Assembly: GCA_002812745.2 (NCBI GenBank)
Contig: NCSJ02000205.1
Span: 1-64,000 of the forward strand
DNA length: 64,000 nt
Direction: 5' to 3'
Origin: Scytalidium lignicola
Taxonomy: Eukaryota > Ascomycota > Leotiomycetes
The position numbers were made by a program, and so were the translations under genes. The notes below the pieces were generated by a model, which saw only the letters and a list, made by a program, of their open reading frames with translations, was not told where the DNA came from and ran no database searches. Below, in pieces: positions 33,255-46,300 of the stretch (the first letter of the stretch is position 1; each line of letters begins with the position of its first letter).

Positions 33255-34743
33255 ATGGAGCATTCAGACTGCACGCACCACGATTTCACGATGGACGACG
33301 ACGTGCAGAACTATGATAATGTTGCATGGGAAAGAGATGACGATATCTATGAGAAGGCTGTGCTATATCTTCGAAAAATACAACCTGTGAAAAACTAGAG
33401 ATTCTCACTTCGATGAAGTGTAGCTAGTAAACCACCGTGAGCGGGCCTTTAAGAATCGGCGGTTATAACACAATCTATAAAATAAAATTCAAGGAGTCTC
33501 CCATAGACGATGTTATTGTTAGAGTTCCTATCTATAGCTTGATTAAATTTCCCAAGGAAAAAAACATAACTAAAGTAACAACTATAAAGTTTCTCGAGGA
33601 TAAAGCTAACATCTTCATGCCTAAAGTCTTACATTACAGACTTTCACATCAAACTCCTAATACCGGTGCCTACATCATCATGTCATACATCCTTAACAAT
33701 TAGAGTCTATTACAAGCTTTAAATGATCCCCTTGTCAAAGAAGGTAATCCTCATATCTTAAATCAATTAATCACAATGGAAAAGCTTTCAAACCTTTACA
33801 CCTAAATGGCTCGACATCTCCTCGCACTCTCCCAACACCACTTCCCAGGCATCGGATCTCCGTTACTACACTCTCAGAACAAGTACTACACAATGGCAAC
33901 ACAACCCATTTCCGCGAACATGAACTAAGGTATTCGTCCTTACCTGCTTTTGTACTTTTATCTAAGGACAAGACTTACATCACCGCCGACGAATGAAATG
34001 TCTAACTAGCAAAGATGCATTTCGCTCAGCTAGTCTTTTAGCATAATGACCTTGTCCACAACGCTGATGACTATCAGAATAAATACATCTTTTGGTTACT
34101 AGCCCAAACAGGAAAACTTTTTACCTTTGGATTTGAAGACGATGACTGATCTTCATAATCTAAATCTTACAATTCGACTAAAAACCTACTGCCAGCACTG
34201 TCAAAAACGAATGGTTTTAGCTTATGGAATGACTTCCCCCATGCCGGAAATATCCTGTTAGATGAGAATAACAGAATTGTTTCCTTGATAAAGTTCCAGT
34301 CTACTTATGTAGCGTCTCGTCAATTTGCGCTACATCCCCTATGGTGGTTGCTTCTCGAACAACCAGAACGATGGGATGGCAGTATTCAGTCCTAGGCCTG
34401 AATTTATAACAAGAGAGTCGAGGTGTGATTTAATGGTATAGAAGAGGTCGAGAGGGCAGTTATAAGTAAAGAAAATCTGGCGATGTATATAAAGGAAAGC
34501 TGGGATACAGGGAGATTCTGGATGAATTATGCAGTGAGGAAGAGTTGAGCTTTCGATAGCATCTATTGGAAGTACTTAGATGAGAGATTCTTTGGAGCCC
34601 AAGACAAGACAGTTGATCCTTGTAAAACGTGGAGAATGAGCTATCAGCACGCGTCCAAGATTGAATTGAACCAAATAACGAGGGTAGATCAGCGTATAAT
34701 GCTTCCGGAGGAGCTGGGCCACATAAAAGAGGGTTTGGGGTAG
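33255..34743 (+). pseudogene. Aminoglycoside-phosphotransferase-like kinase, decayed
   Basis: Begins MEHSDCTHHDFTMDDDVQNY at 33255. A stop follows, then GLLRIGGYNTIYKIKF and VIVRVPI (N-lobe strand). Later come NDFPHAGNILLDENNRIVSLIKF (position of the His-x-Asp...Asn loop and second Asp motif, here degraded) and FALHPLWWLLLEQPERWDG, which is typical of fungal APH-family proteins. Many stops and frame changes occur up to a TAG at 34741. The acids of the two catalytic motifs are changed (LIKFQ instead of an Asp-Trp/Phe). The family phosphorylates small molecules; this copy is not functional. Confidence 0.65.
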
Positions 34744-35249
34744 TCATATTACATAAGTAATCACGGAAGTAAGTAGGAATGACTTCAATTTCACAGGGGA
34801 TTCTGGCATTTTACGAAACGCATATTAATGGGATAACGCGTTTTACGTGTTTTCGTAGAAGGATATTATTAGATAACACAGTTACTAATAAATCACTATG
34901 GAGCGCGATGGTCCGGGCACATCCGGTACCGGTGCAATCCGGAGGATTTAAGTATGGCTATTATTCAATCGCAATAATTTCCCAATCCGGCAATTCAAAA
35001 GTGAGCGAGTCAGATTGTCAAAAGTAGTTAGAGGCTTAAGGGAAAAGTCATGTTACTATACGCATTATGAGTCCTAGAGTATTTCCTAGGCGCTTGGTAA
35101 GAGACGATTTATAATGTACTTTAGAGAGCGGTATGTCCTATAGAAAACAACATATATATAAGGGTCTCTGTCGACCTGGCTGTGCATTACTCATTATTCC
35201 GTCGACGCTTGTCTCTGTATAAAGCATCTTACTTTAATTTTGTATTATC
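34744..35249. other. Intergenic region
   Basis: About 500 bp upstream of the small barrel-protein gene. An 82-codon frame at 34779 has no recognisable feature. AT-rich with a GGTCTCTGTCG/TCGACGC palindromic area near 35163-35210. Confidence 0.3.
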
Positions 35250-35953
35250 ATGACATTTCCAATTACTGAAGTTGTGTTCCTCAACCTCCGGTCTGGAGCC
35301 AACACAGATCAGTCGATATACAGGCTATCTGAAATACTTCATCGTCAGCCTGGCTTCCAAAACCTCCGTTGGGGACGATGGAAGGAGTCTACAGACAAAA
35401 TCCAGTTATTAATCGGTAAGAAGCAGCAGAGGACATATAACTGAACAGCTTCTGGAGGGATGACAAATTAAACAAGCTAACACACATATAGATTGGGATG
35501 ATCTTGTTTCCCATAAGGCGTTCGAGAAGTGTGGCGCTGATTTCGCTGCTCTTGGGGAACTTCTTGGGCCTATCCTAGCTGCACCTCCAACAATGCACCA
35601 TGTTCCCTGGTCATCAACTGTAATAGACACCAATATCAAAGATTCCGTGATTAAACTAGTAACATTCTACGGTACTTCTCTAAANTTTTGAATCTAATCT
35701 CGAAAAATTCTTGCAAGTACTTAGCAAGTCAATTGGATTCAAAGCATTTACTGGAGGGCGCATCCCTGAAGAATTACAATTCGAAGAGAGTGAGACAACC
35801 GTTCAAGCATACTTTCTGGCCATTGCTTGGAAGTCTGTTGAGCACCATATTAATGCTATGAAGACAAAAGATGTTATGGAAAGTTTACCATTGATTGGCG
35901 GAGTCACTCAACACATTGAAATGCATCATGTAACATTTGTGGAATCCAATTAA
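35250..35953 (+). CDS. Dimeric alpha+beta barrel (stress-response/ABM-like) protein
   Basis: Two exons, 35250-35415 and 35492-35953, with a 76-nt intron (GGTAAG, GCTAAC branch, ATATAG) joining G|AT in phase. N35685 beside a T4 run must be deleted to keep the frame: SL-NFESNLEKFLQVL follows. The result is 208 aa. Two tandem ferredoxin-like halves are visible: EVVFLNLRSGANTD... WGRWKES... WDDLVSHKAFEKC, and VIKLVTFYGTSL... LAIAWKSVEHHINAMKT. That matches fungal two-domain alpha+beta barrel proteins, which may act as small monooxygenases or ligand binders. Tail to tail with regulator 3 (71 bp apart). Possible members of one small cluster with the SDR at 38447. Confidence 0.8.
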
Positions 35954-36024
35954 ATACAAATGTGATGTTTATTTTTCTTTTCACAGTTGTATTTATCTAA
36001 TATTCCATTCAAAAATTCCTGACT

Positions 36025-37855
36025 TTAAAATATTATTTTTGGCTTAACTTCTGCCCAAACATTGTTCAAAAGATTATTCAAAACTCCTTCTAGCCATAAA
36101 AACTCAATAAGTGCTATCCTAATAGATTCCACATAGTATAACTTTTGCAAAGATAATACTTGGCCAAATATATCGCTGAAATAAGATTCCAAGTCTGTGT
36201 TCAAAGCTGCGATACTCCCCATAAAAATAATCCACAAGACTAGCTCCGCATCGTATTGTATCATATCATCCAACTCTACACCTTCTAGTGTTGTCTTGAT
36301 GCCTGCTGCTAGGACGGATGCATTCGATGAATCATCAAGAAGAACAAGCTCTGTGAATAACATCGTCGCTAATCGGCATGACTCAAAAATTCGGATTCCT
36401 TGAATCGATGGTAGAGACACTAGTCTTTGTTTGATATCTTGGCACATATTGACATAGAGAGACATTTCAGAATGTGCCTTGCAGCTGGAAAAATGCATCA
36501 CAGTTGTCAGACAGCGAAGGTCATGCAAAACATCTGCAATACTATTGAATATTCCATGTCTCAACAGGACATTTTGGAACCCACGACATAGGACACCAAT
36601 AGTAGAACGTGGGTTAAGATATAACGGGTGGCAATATAGTCGGACTTTGGGTCGGTCTACGAAGCGACGAGGTGGTGTATGACAGAGGGCAGAACCAATC
36701 AAATCTGTCCTAGAATGAATGTGTCAATAGACGCTCGGTATACTGTAATGAGACTGGGCATCGTGGATAATATTACCAGAATAAAACTTCTCTGACATAG
36801 GGATTTGGTTTGAACGATGGCGTTATAGCAAGCATTTTTTGAATACCATCAAGATGTAGCGTTGTTTCTTTAACATTTCTACACACAATCTGAAAAATGT
36901 TTAGTAAACATTTATATGTAATATTAGGATAGAACGTACGACTTGACCAAGAAATCCCATTATTGAAGTTAATGTTATGCCGTTCACGGCCTGTACAGGG
37001 TTCGCCAACCTCTGATTTAAGAGAACCAAGGTTCTACCCCTATGGGTTACCACATCAGGGCTATACATAAGGTCTATGCCGTATATGGCTGACATGTGAA
37101 CCGAACTGGTATACATGCTACACTGTAATAGCAGTTGATCTGAGAATATAACTGGTAACCACACCTCTTTCATGGGATTCCCGGGGCCGAGGTTGATAAG
37201 TGACTCCCCCATAGCATGACTACCTGCATAAGTCCGACGAGTTAAACAATTAGCTGCTTTGGATGCTTGCACAACATGTAATACATACAATGATGGATCA
37301 GTTTAGGAAGCGTAAAATGCGATCCCAGAGGCAATATATTGAAGGGATCAGTACCCACGCCAAGTTTTTCTATACCCAAAGCTATCATATCCACACTTGA
37401 TGGGTTATTATTCAAGTCAAATTCTAGAATTTCCAAAGGATTTCCATGCCCAATGGAACTGGAAGGGGGGTTAGTGGATTCAACAGCGCTTTCCGTAGAG
37501 GGACTAAGCCGATGATGAGTTTGATTGGTGACCCCCCTTTTACGGCCTCGAGCTGGCTTCACTGATGTCATCTGTCTAATGGTCAAAGTCATGTCCCGGA
37601 TTATTATCCCTGTGATAGGACCAGGGCAGACACGCCCTGTAGTTCTGCATTGTGTACATGCAGGGGTTGCCTCATCACACTTTGAGTTACAGCAATCTCA
37701 TGTTAGTAAACGACAATTTAACTCAAAATTTCCACTTCTGTCTTAGCGACTTCATAACACCTCACAAATAATCCTAGATGAAAGCCTCGGCTTACCTTAA
37801 TCCTTCGTTGTCGACATAGCTGGCAGCCCTTGCTCCGAGCTCCCACCCTCACCAT
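36025..37855 (-). CDS. Zn2Cys6 transcription factor 3
   Basis: Five exons (37796-37855, 37289-37679, 36940-37223, 36777-36889, 36025-36709) give 510 aa with all phases matching. The cluster is C11-x2-C14-x6-C21-x6-C28-x2-C31-x6-C38, with the first intron (116 nt) again just before the third Cys. A Fungal_trans_2-like domain follows (NPMKEVWLPVIFSDQLLLQCSMYTSSVH; RNVKETTLHLDGIQKM), ending in a long helical region. Divergent from the SDR at 38447 (591 bp between starts), as regulator 1 is from its SDR. Confidence 0.88.
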
Positions 37856-38446
37856 ATTGGCAACTCTAGGAAAATATCTAGGCACTTTCTCTTATACAAC
37901 TTGATTAGTGTATGTAAACAGCAAATCGAGCGAAGAGAATGATAGATTTTGGCAGGAGCACAGAGTGCAGGTGTTACTGTTATAGGAAATCTTTGCTAAC
38001 CCTTGCTTGATGACGTTGCAGTACCGCTGACAAATTGCTTTTCCTTCTGCGCACCCAGTGAGGACGGTTACTGAAAGCCACTGAACCGCCAAGCCTAGTA
38101 TGGTAGACCATAAAATTAAATCATTAGCTCCATTAGGTTCCTCGGCCGCGACTATGATATCCCAAAAAGTTCTTTTCTCTACTTCGTATTGTCCATCAGC
38201 AAAATACGAAAATTATAAATGAAGTCATCTTGCTTTTATTACAAATCAAGAAGACTCATATAGAGACCATTGGAATTTTCAGTGAGTTAAATAAGCAGTA
38301 ACTTCTTTATTCTGAAAATACTATATAGTTGGGATAAGAAAAGTTTCAATCCTTCCATCTTTAAGAGACTACGTGCTAGTAAACCAGCCATTGCACATTA
38401 CTTTCCCCAAGCTCTCATTACAACTTCTCCAATATCTACTACAACA
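37856..38446. promoter_or_regulatory. Divergent regulator 3/SDR promoter
   Basis: About 590 bp between start codons. No convincing CGG/CCG dyad spotted. Probably carries both promoters. Confidence 0.35.
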
Positions 38447-39129
38447 ATGTCCAGAATAGTTGCAGTAATTGGTGCTTCCAGAGGCATAGGCCATGAACTA
38501 GTCCAACAACTCTCTCAGTCTCCAGGAGTCCATGTTATCAGCACTACACGCACTGCTCCCCCTCCGGGATCAACACCACCAAATGTCACCTCAATCCTAT
38601 TGGATATCACAGATGATGAGTCCGTCACAATGGCTGCCCAGGCAGTCCCAGAACCAGACACTCTCATTGTTAACGCAGCAGTGGGCGAAGATGACCGCCT
38701 CATATCCCTCTCTGCACTAGATTTCTCTCATACCTCAATACAAACGTCGTCGGACCATCCCGTATAATACAAGCCTTATATTCAGCATTAGCTGCCCGTC
38801 ACACAAGGCAAATTATAATACTTTCCTCAACGGCGGCCTCACTTCAATTGCAACGAAATGAGACTTTCGGTCTGCAAGGTCCATATGCAGTGTCGAAAGC
38901 CGCAGTGAATATGGTTGCTGTGCAGTGGTATAATGAGCTCCATGCACAAGGTTTCACGGTTGTGCCACTGCATCCGGGTTGGGTAGCGACGGATATGGGA
39001 AATTTAGGAGGTGCTGGGGGAATGAGAGTACAAGACTCTGTTGATGCTATATTGAAAATAATCGAAGGTTTAAGGTTAGAGGACAGTGCTAAGTTTCTGA
39101 GTTATGATGGCACGACTCTTCCTTGGTAA
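38447..39129 (+). pseudogene. SDR (C-factor/sniffer-like), one frameshift
   Basis: The first frame reads IVAVIGASRGIGHELVQQL (cofactor motif), TLIVNAAVGEDD and SALDFS. It then loses one base near 38730 and continues in another frame as YLNTNVVGPSRIIQAL, IIILSSTAASL (catalytic Ser), YAVSKAAVN (Tyr-x3-Lys), VPLHPGWVATDMG and a stop at 39129. Restored length would be about 227 aa, normal for sniffer-type SDRs. The break is not next to a homopolymer or an N, so it may be a true deletion. A sequencing error cannot be excluded because the rest is undamaged. Confidence 0.75.
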
Positions 39130-39945
39130 TGACTATAGCCCCATTCGAATTTGCAAAACAAGTTTCTTTTTGTATGGACAACTCTCCTCGGTAAATTGTA
39201 CTGTAATAGCATTGTAGGATAGACAAGCAATAAGACCTCTATGCCTCTCTCATATTCGGATTTCAGATTAAATTTGTAATTACTTTTAGTACTCAAGGAT
39301 ATACAGTTAATACGTAATCAAGGTCTGTTATAAGAGTATATAAATAAGAATAGAATTCTTATCCTGTAAACACAATTTTATTTAAACGTAAAAAGTTTTA
39401 CTAAAATAAATATTCTCTTTATGTACTCAAAGTCAAGATTTTTATTATTTGTCAAATCTATAAATGTAATTTAATTTAAAGCTTTAAGTTTATCATTTTA
39501 ATATATTTGCTCTTTAATTTCCTTCTTACATTTATTCTCTTATATAAACGTATATTCAAAAACAAAAAAAGTAATTTTAATAAAGTTAACAATTAATAAT
39601 AATAAAAATTTTAAGTTATACTTCAATGTTTAAGAAGACTTATAAAAGAATAAGTTAATATTATTTATATAATCTTTCTATGGATCGTCATTCCTGTTTA
39701 CCGCGAGCACTTCCAATAATTGGCTACTTCTGCATCTTCAAAGTCTGCGAGTAAGAATTGTTTTCATTCATCTCCTTCTCAGTTTCTAACTTGAGTTCTC
39801 ATACTATAAGGAAAGCCTTTTCGGCTTTGTTTCTAGTTAGAGATGTATTCCCATCGTGCTTTGTTGTCAGGCCCAAACAAAATCCTCGTCTCTCAAGTCA
39901 CTTCCAGTTCACTCTATTCCAGCTGGCCTAATAAGCTTCTTGAGT
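39130..39945. other. AT-rich intergenic DNA
   Basis: About 800 bp, strongly AT-rich between 39300 and 39660, between convergent SDR and chromate-transporter genes. No gene or repeat recognised. Confidence 0.4.
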
Positions 39946-41685
39946 TTATGCCTCCACAGCCCCATACCAAGCCAGCCCCAAGACCCCGCCACACAAAATC
40001 GCCAGGGGAGCACTGACCCCAAACCACTTTCCGCCCACAAAACTTCCCGCCGTAACAGCAACCCACCACGGATCTCCTCCAAGAGGCTGCCCATTTCCAC
40101 TAGCCCCAGCCACATACCCGATCTGCCACAATTTATAAACAGCTGTAAACACTAAGCCCACAGCTCCAGCGTTGATACCTCGCAAAAGAGAAAGCAGCCA
40201 TCTTTTTGAGCGGAGGACACTCCACAGTCCCATGATACCTGTAAAGATGACTAGACCCGGCGTGAATATGCCGACAAAGCCGATTAAGGCGCCAACGATG
40301 GACGGGAGTGACGCATTTACGGCAGCAAGCGCTCCCAGGTAGACTGCAAAGTTGAAATTTGGGCCAGGGAAGGATTGAATGATAGCCAAACCAAGAAGGA
40401 AGTCGCGAGGCGAAACCCAACCTTCTGTAACGGTGTACTCGCGCAGGAGAGGGATGACAACTGGGCCGCCGCCAAAGATAATAGTTCCTGCCAAATACAA
40501 GTTTGCAAAGAGTGATAGACCAAGAGGACGGAACTTTAGGAGGGAGCGCAGAAGCATTATTATGAGAAAGGAGATGAGGAATGAGGAGATGATGTAAATG
40601 CCGGTCTTCCAGGAGAGTAGATTGAGTTGTATGTTAGGTGGAATAATGCGGCTAGATTCTCGCGATAATCTGGAGTTGAAGGTACTAGATCGAATCTCCT
40701 GGGCTGAGGAGTGGAGTTGTTGCTGACCACTGCCTGCTGTATGTCGAAGATGTATTGGTCGTTCAACATCGTTCTCATTTGCAATAGTCGTTATTTCTGC
40801 AATTGAACTACTGTCCGTTGCTCTTGGGTGCTCTGTCTGTTCAGATAACCTAGGGCCTCTCCAAAGCGGTCTAAACAAACGATGCAGCCAGCGATAATCC
40901 CACACTACAGTCACTGTCCCTGCTCCAACCATAAGAACAGGGTAGTACCAAACAGCAGTGTACAGCATGCCAGCAACTCCTCCAAAGAAAACTAGAATGC
41001 GAGTCAATTTATCGGTAATTGCTTTCTCGGCAAGTTGGACTGCAGCTAGAGCAATGATTCCAACCGTTGCCGCATTTAGGCCCGACAGAAGAGCGTATAC
41101 AGGGGCCGGCAAGGTGTCACCGATCTTCGATACACCTAGTGACAGGCCGTACATACCAACAGCACCGGGGAGACTTTGATTTTGTCAGTGGGAACTCTAT
41201 CTAATCATTATTGAATCAAAAATTATTTACCACCACATTAGAAATGCAAAAAGTCCTGCNAAAAAAGCCCCCATGAATGTAGTTAATGCAATACAGCATT
41301 TTTGTACTTGCCGGACCTGGAAGCGCCTGACTTAAACCAAATATTTCGTGATACTAAAAAGAGCATTAGGATCAAACGATATCAAATTCGGGAAAGGACA
41401 TGCTAATTGCTCGTCGATCCATTTTTCTGTTTCAACAAATTTTCTGTGGAACTGCCAGATATTAACAAAGCAAGCAAAAATGCAAAGTTAAACCGAGCGT
41501 ACAATTTGGAAATGCACAGGCGGACTACCAAATGCCGTAAATCCCAGATGCCAATTCGCGGACAGAATTTCCAAAGCTCTACTCAATCGCTCCGAGTTGA
41601 AAGTCCGTCGAATTGACGATGCGAAGATCACCACAATTTGATGAGAGCACTCCAGCATTCTGATCCCCATCATGGGATAAGTCAT
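39946..41685 (-). CDS. Chromate ion transporter, CHR family
   Basis: Four exons (41503-41685, 41404-41451, 41231-41353, 39946-41173) give 526 aa if N41260, beside an A6 run, is deleted. Two of the three introns are GT-AG; the second (41354-41403, 50 nt) is GC-AG (GCATGT...TTTAG). The protein is the two-domain form: N-terminal CHR half (LGFTAFGSPPVHF, FGLSQALPGPAS, NYIHGGFFAGL, CLPGAVGMYGLSLG) and C-terminal half (IIFGGGPVVIPLLRE, AIIQSFPGPNFNFAVYLGAL). These halves normally export chromate in exchange with sulfate or protons; in fungi the physiological anion is often uncertain. The linker of about 100 residues is polar. The start could also be an internal ATG of the first exon. Confidence 0.9.
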
Positions 41686-43381
41686 CTTGTTCAAATGAAT
41701 GAAGCGGCTGTGTAAGTTAAGATACTACGAAGTTCTAGCTTTTACCTTATCTAATGTCGTATAATTTGCTCAAAGTATTACATCTTTAAATGATAACTTC
41801 ATCGTTTTTGCTATCTTTCTCATTGCATTTGAATATTCGNTTTTTTTAGTGTCGGTTCACCTGTAGCAAGTAGTACGGTACGCAATTATACGTAATATAC
41901 TGGTTGTGCTAATTCATGGTTGTTGAATAGGGGTGGGAGTGTTGCGGAGCTGTAAGAGCTTCGCTCTCTCCCACCTCCTAATCAGGACTAGTCTATACTA
42001 GCACGTGAATATCACGTGTGCGTAGCCAATATTCTACCAACATTTAGTTTTTAAAGTTCAAATACAGGATAAATTACAAGACTGCAAAACTACATTTGCA
42101 CAAGCAACCAGAACATGTACTAGACATGCTCTACCACCAAAGAAACGACGCTCTACTTGCGAACCTTACTCTACGCTTTTACCACTCTGTCGGACGTCGT
42201 ATCGACATCCTGGGACACTGGAATAGCCTAATTACCCTCTGAACTGGCCATATCTTCAACATTATTCCCCTCTCTCTTTACAGCCCTCACAAACTCTCTC
42301 CTAAAGACCACAGAATAACTAAAAGATAACTAGCTAATCTACAGACTAACTGCAGAATACTAGGATATATTCTTACAGTCTGATGCAGTCTGGAAACTTT
42401 TAGCCAGACTTCACAACCCTCTTTAAGCAATATGCAAAGATATATCAAATCTAGCATAATAATACTTTGATATATACCTTGTTAGTATTACCCTTGTTAC
42501 AAGTACTGATACCTCCTTACAAAGTACTCCTTTAACCTCTTCCTTAATACTAATAAAATCTCTGACCTTTTTATCAACAAATCTCTTAATATCAACAATC
42601 TCCTTTATATATACAAATGTTATAACCTCCTTAATACAAGAGATATAAGAACTAGTCTAGAAAACAGGTTATAAAGGGAAACTATGACTAAGAATTATAT
42701 TAGCCTATCAAAATACATGTTTATTTATTAAAATCTAAGATGATTACCCAACTTATACAATTAATACCTTTATAATATTAATTATTCTAAAAAGACTACT
42801 TATAAAAGATGCTTATCTAGTCAAAGAAGTTTAAGAAACCAAAACAAGCTTTGTATTATATACAAATTCCCTAAAAGCTTTTACAACTTTAGAATCTTAT
42901 TCAGACAAAATTAAAAAGACTATTACAAACTATTTTATAAAATAATAATAAGACTAGATAACTTACTAATTTGACTTTGTCCTTTAAACTGTTTAAACTT
43001 TTAAAGATAATAAAACAATTGAAAATATAATAATTACAAATAATATTTTATCTAAAATAGTTTATAATAAAACAAGTTAACAACTTATCAAAGTAGTATA
43101 ATCTTAATAAAGTATTAAAAGTGATCTTTTTTATATTAACTAGTTTTTAAGCTTTAAAACAAAATCTTATATTCTGATTAAGAAAAACTTATATATATTA
43201 AGAGTAATTATATTTGTTCATTTGTTAGTTCTAAAACTAAAGATTATTTAATGTATAAGATACTCTTTTTAATATAACATTAAAAGTTACTCTTGTCCTT
43301 AACACTATTATGTTTACAGATTTAACAATTATATTAAAGAGAATTATTCTATGTTACAGGTTTTACCTAACAAGCGATTGG
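41686..43381. other. AT-rich region with TE-like remnants, no gene seen
   Basis: At 41932-41975 there is a hairpin (GGTGGGAG...CTCCCACC) beginning near TGTTGCGGAGC, followed at about 42001-42018 by two CACGTG boxes 5 bp apart. It may be the end of a retroelement. From about 42100 to 42300 the sequence is less AT-rich but stop-broken; beyond that it is very AT-rich and stop-filled in every frame. Confidence 0.35.
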
Positions 43382-46300
43382 TGTAAGCCTGAGGCTTAAT
43401 ACACAGCAGAGTGTATATAAAGAACTTAATAATTACATGACATGATTAGAACCTGAGGGACCTAAGGGGTCCAAGGAGTCCATGGACTTGTAAGACTTGT
43501 AAAGTCTAAGAGGTCTAGTTGGATTTCATTATCTATATAAGCATATTGTAAGAATATAAGAATAGACTTCTTGTGTTCAACCTAAATACATTACTAGATC
43601 TTGCCTTTGATTTAGTTGCTTACTTGTATATCATACATTTTCATTGTCCTTGAACATTTACCTTACCTTTGCTATTCAATAACCTAGATAGCATAATTTT
43701 GTAACATTTTGAACATTACCTATCTTGATAAATCAGGATTTGAAAACAAACATACTAGTAAATAACAATAACGAATAACAACTTGAAGAAAGTTCTGAAG
43801 AAGGCTTTAAAGAGGAATCTAAAGAAGGATCTGAGGAAGTATCTGAGGAAAGTTCAGAAGATAATTCTGATGAAGACTAAGATAAGGATTAGACTATTAA
43901 GGAAATTAACATTTAAAAAGGAATGTTAAAGGAAATTGTTATACTATTAAAGTAACTTATTAAGTTAACAAAAGAATCAACTGTTAAAGAATTATCAAAA
44001 GTTATAAGAAAGAAACTAGTATCTTTATTACTTAAACTTAACTTAAAACCAATTCTAATACTAAGAGCTCTAAGTCCAAACCTTGATTTAAACTCTGAAC
44101 TTAAGAGTAACATTAGATAAGTTCTAATAACAACATTTAAAGAAGTTAAAATTACTAGGCTAAACTTATTCTATAAGGACAAAAAGAAGCTAAAGGTATA
44201 TTTTGCTTAAACAAGAACTTATTTAGTATTAAATGACCATTTATTATTAAAAGACATACATAAGGTCCTATGAGCATTAATATACTTAAGAAGAGTAGTT
44301 GAAACTTGGTTTTAACCTTTTAAAGACAAATAGTTCATAACAAATGAAGAAACAACAAACTAAGGAATAATCAACATTATTATAAGTTAAGTTAACTATA
44401 TAAGAGAACTCAAATGCTTGTATAAGGATGTTAATGAAAAAANGGAATACTAAGAGATGATTAGCTTACTTTAGGCAAATTAAGAGCCTTAGTAAATATA
44501 TAATATTTTATCATTAGTATGTAGTATTAGTTAACTAGGAAGAAAGAAGCATATATACATCAGTATAAGACTAAGTTAAAGGATTCTATTAAAGAAGAAT
44601 TGTATTAACAACTTGTAGTCAAAACATTTAATACTCTTATTGACTTGTTTATTAAGATCAAGAATGAACAATATAAAATGATATTGGACAAGAAAAGAGG
44701 ATTTTACTTTAATTATAAGAAAATTAATAGTAAGAAGGATTAAGGAAACCTTATAAAGTTAAATGTTATAAAGAGAGGAAAGACTTTTAAAGGGAAAGGA
44801 AAAAAGCATTTTAAAGAAAAAAAACAAAAAAAAAGAATTTCTTTAGAATCTTCCTTGAAGAACTTGACTGAAGAAGGAAAAACAAGTTATACTTTAAATA
44901 TAAACTTTTTTAGATATATAATGAATACTCACAAGAAGGACAACAAGTTGAGTTTGTTAATTAAAGTTAAAGTTATGTATATCCTAAGAATTATAAATAT
45001 CTCTTCAAGATCATCAGAAGAAGAAAGCTCAAATAAGGAAGAAAACTCCTCAGAAGAAACAGAGGATCATAAAGACTTAATAACTATATTATACTATGTT
45101 ATTGAAACTGATGTAAATGAGGTAGCAATAACAAGAATCCTCAAAACAAATTTTGTACTTATAATAAGAACTCAACATAAAAGACATCCTCAAGATAATG
45201 ACTAAACTAAAGACTAGAGCAAATGGAGATTAATTCCAGGGGTTAATAGAATCTAGATAATTGTACTGTTAAACTTCAAAGTTATACTAACAGAATAATA
45301 TCCTGTTTTTAAAGAATTATTAATCTTAAAATATTATCTTACAATTAGCATAAGAGGATTAAGAGGATAGGAGATCCTGGATAAAAGTCAGCTTTTCAGA
45401 ATTGTATAATAAAAAGAAGTAATTGTTAAAGTATAAGAACTTAATCTTAGAGATCTTGCTTTAGTCTATAAGACTAACCTTCAAAGTATTATCATAAAAA
45501 AANGGAATATACAAATTCTTCTTACTAATAGAAAGAACTTGAATATAAAATGATTTTGATCAAATGCTAGAAGATGTTTAGATAATAATAAAGGAAGGAT
45601 TAAGCTATATCATGTAAGGATAATATAACTTATAATAAGAAGGTTATCTAATAATAACTTTCTAACAAGATTAAATGAAGGTGAAAACATAATATAAAGA
45701 AATTTAAGGACTAGGAAAATCAATAGAATAATTATTTAAAGCTGAATAGTATTATGTTCAACAAAAGCAAAGGGAACTGGTTAAGATTGTTATGAAACAA
45801 GCTAATTAAAATGCAAAAGCTTTACTTATAATTAATGAACTAGAAGAAGATTCATTACCTTTAAAAGTACTTATTATATTATTAGGAGAAGACAAATTAC
45901 TACAGAAAATCAATTAACAGTTCAACCAAGAAATAACAGTATACCTTTTNAATTTTACAAAAAGAATTNNTTAAGAAAGTAATATCTTTATNACTGAAAT
46001 AAAAAGAACACCTTAAAAANCAAAATTACAAAATAAGTATAAAANTGTATATATATTCATAAATGATAAAAGCTTAGATAAACCAAGGTTAAAAGATCTT
46101 ATTAAAAGATAAATAACATTATTTGAAGAACTTTAAGAAAACATTAAAAATCTAGAAATCAAGGATAATATATTAATTAACAATGTTAGAAATGTTAATC
46201 TTTACTCTATAAACAGTAAAAGTTCATTATACATAAACATAAAATTATGCAAAAAGCTAATAAAAGCTTTGATCAATTTAAAAGTCAAAAGGAACTTTAT

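Noticed and set aside
41932..42018. Hairpin and double CACGTG as a regulatory element
   Set aside because: No adjacent gene depends on it and the context looks like TE debris; kept only as a note.
43913..44113. Minus-strand frame in the Gypsy block
   Set aside because: Antisense of degraded gag-like sequence; composition driven by AT bias.
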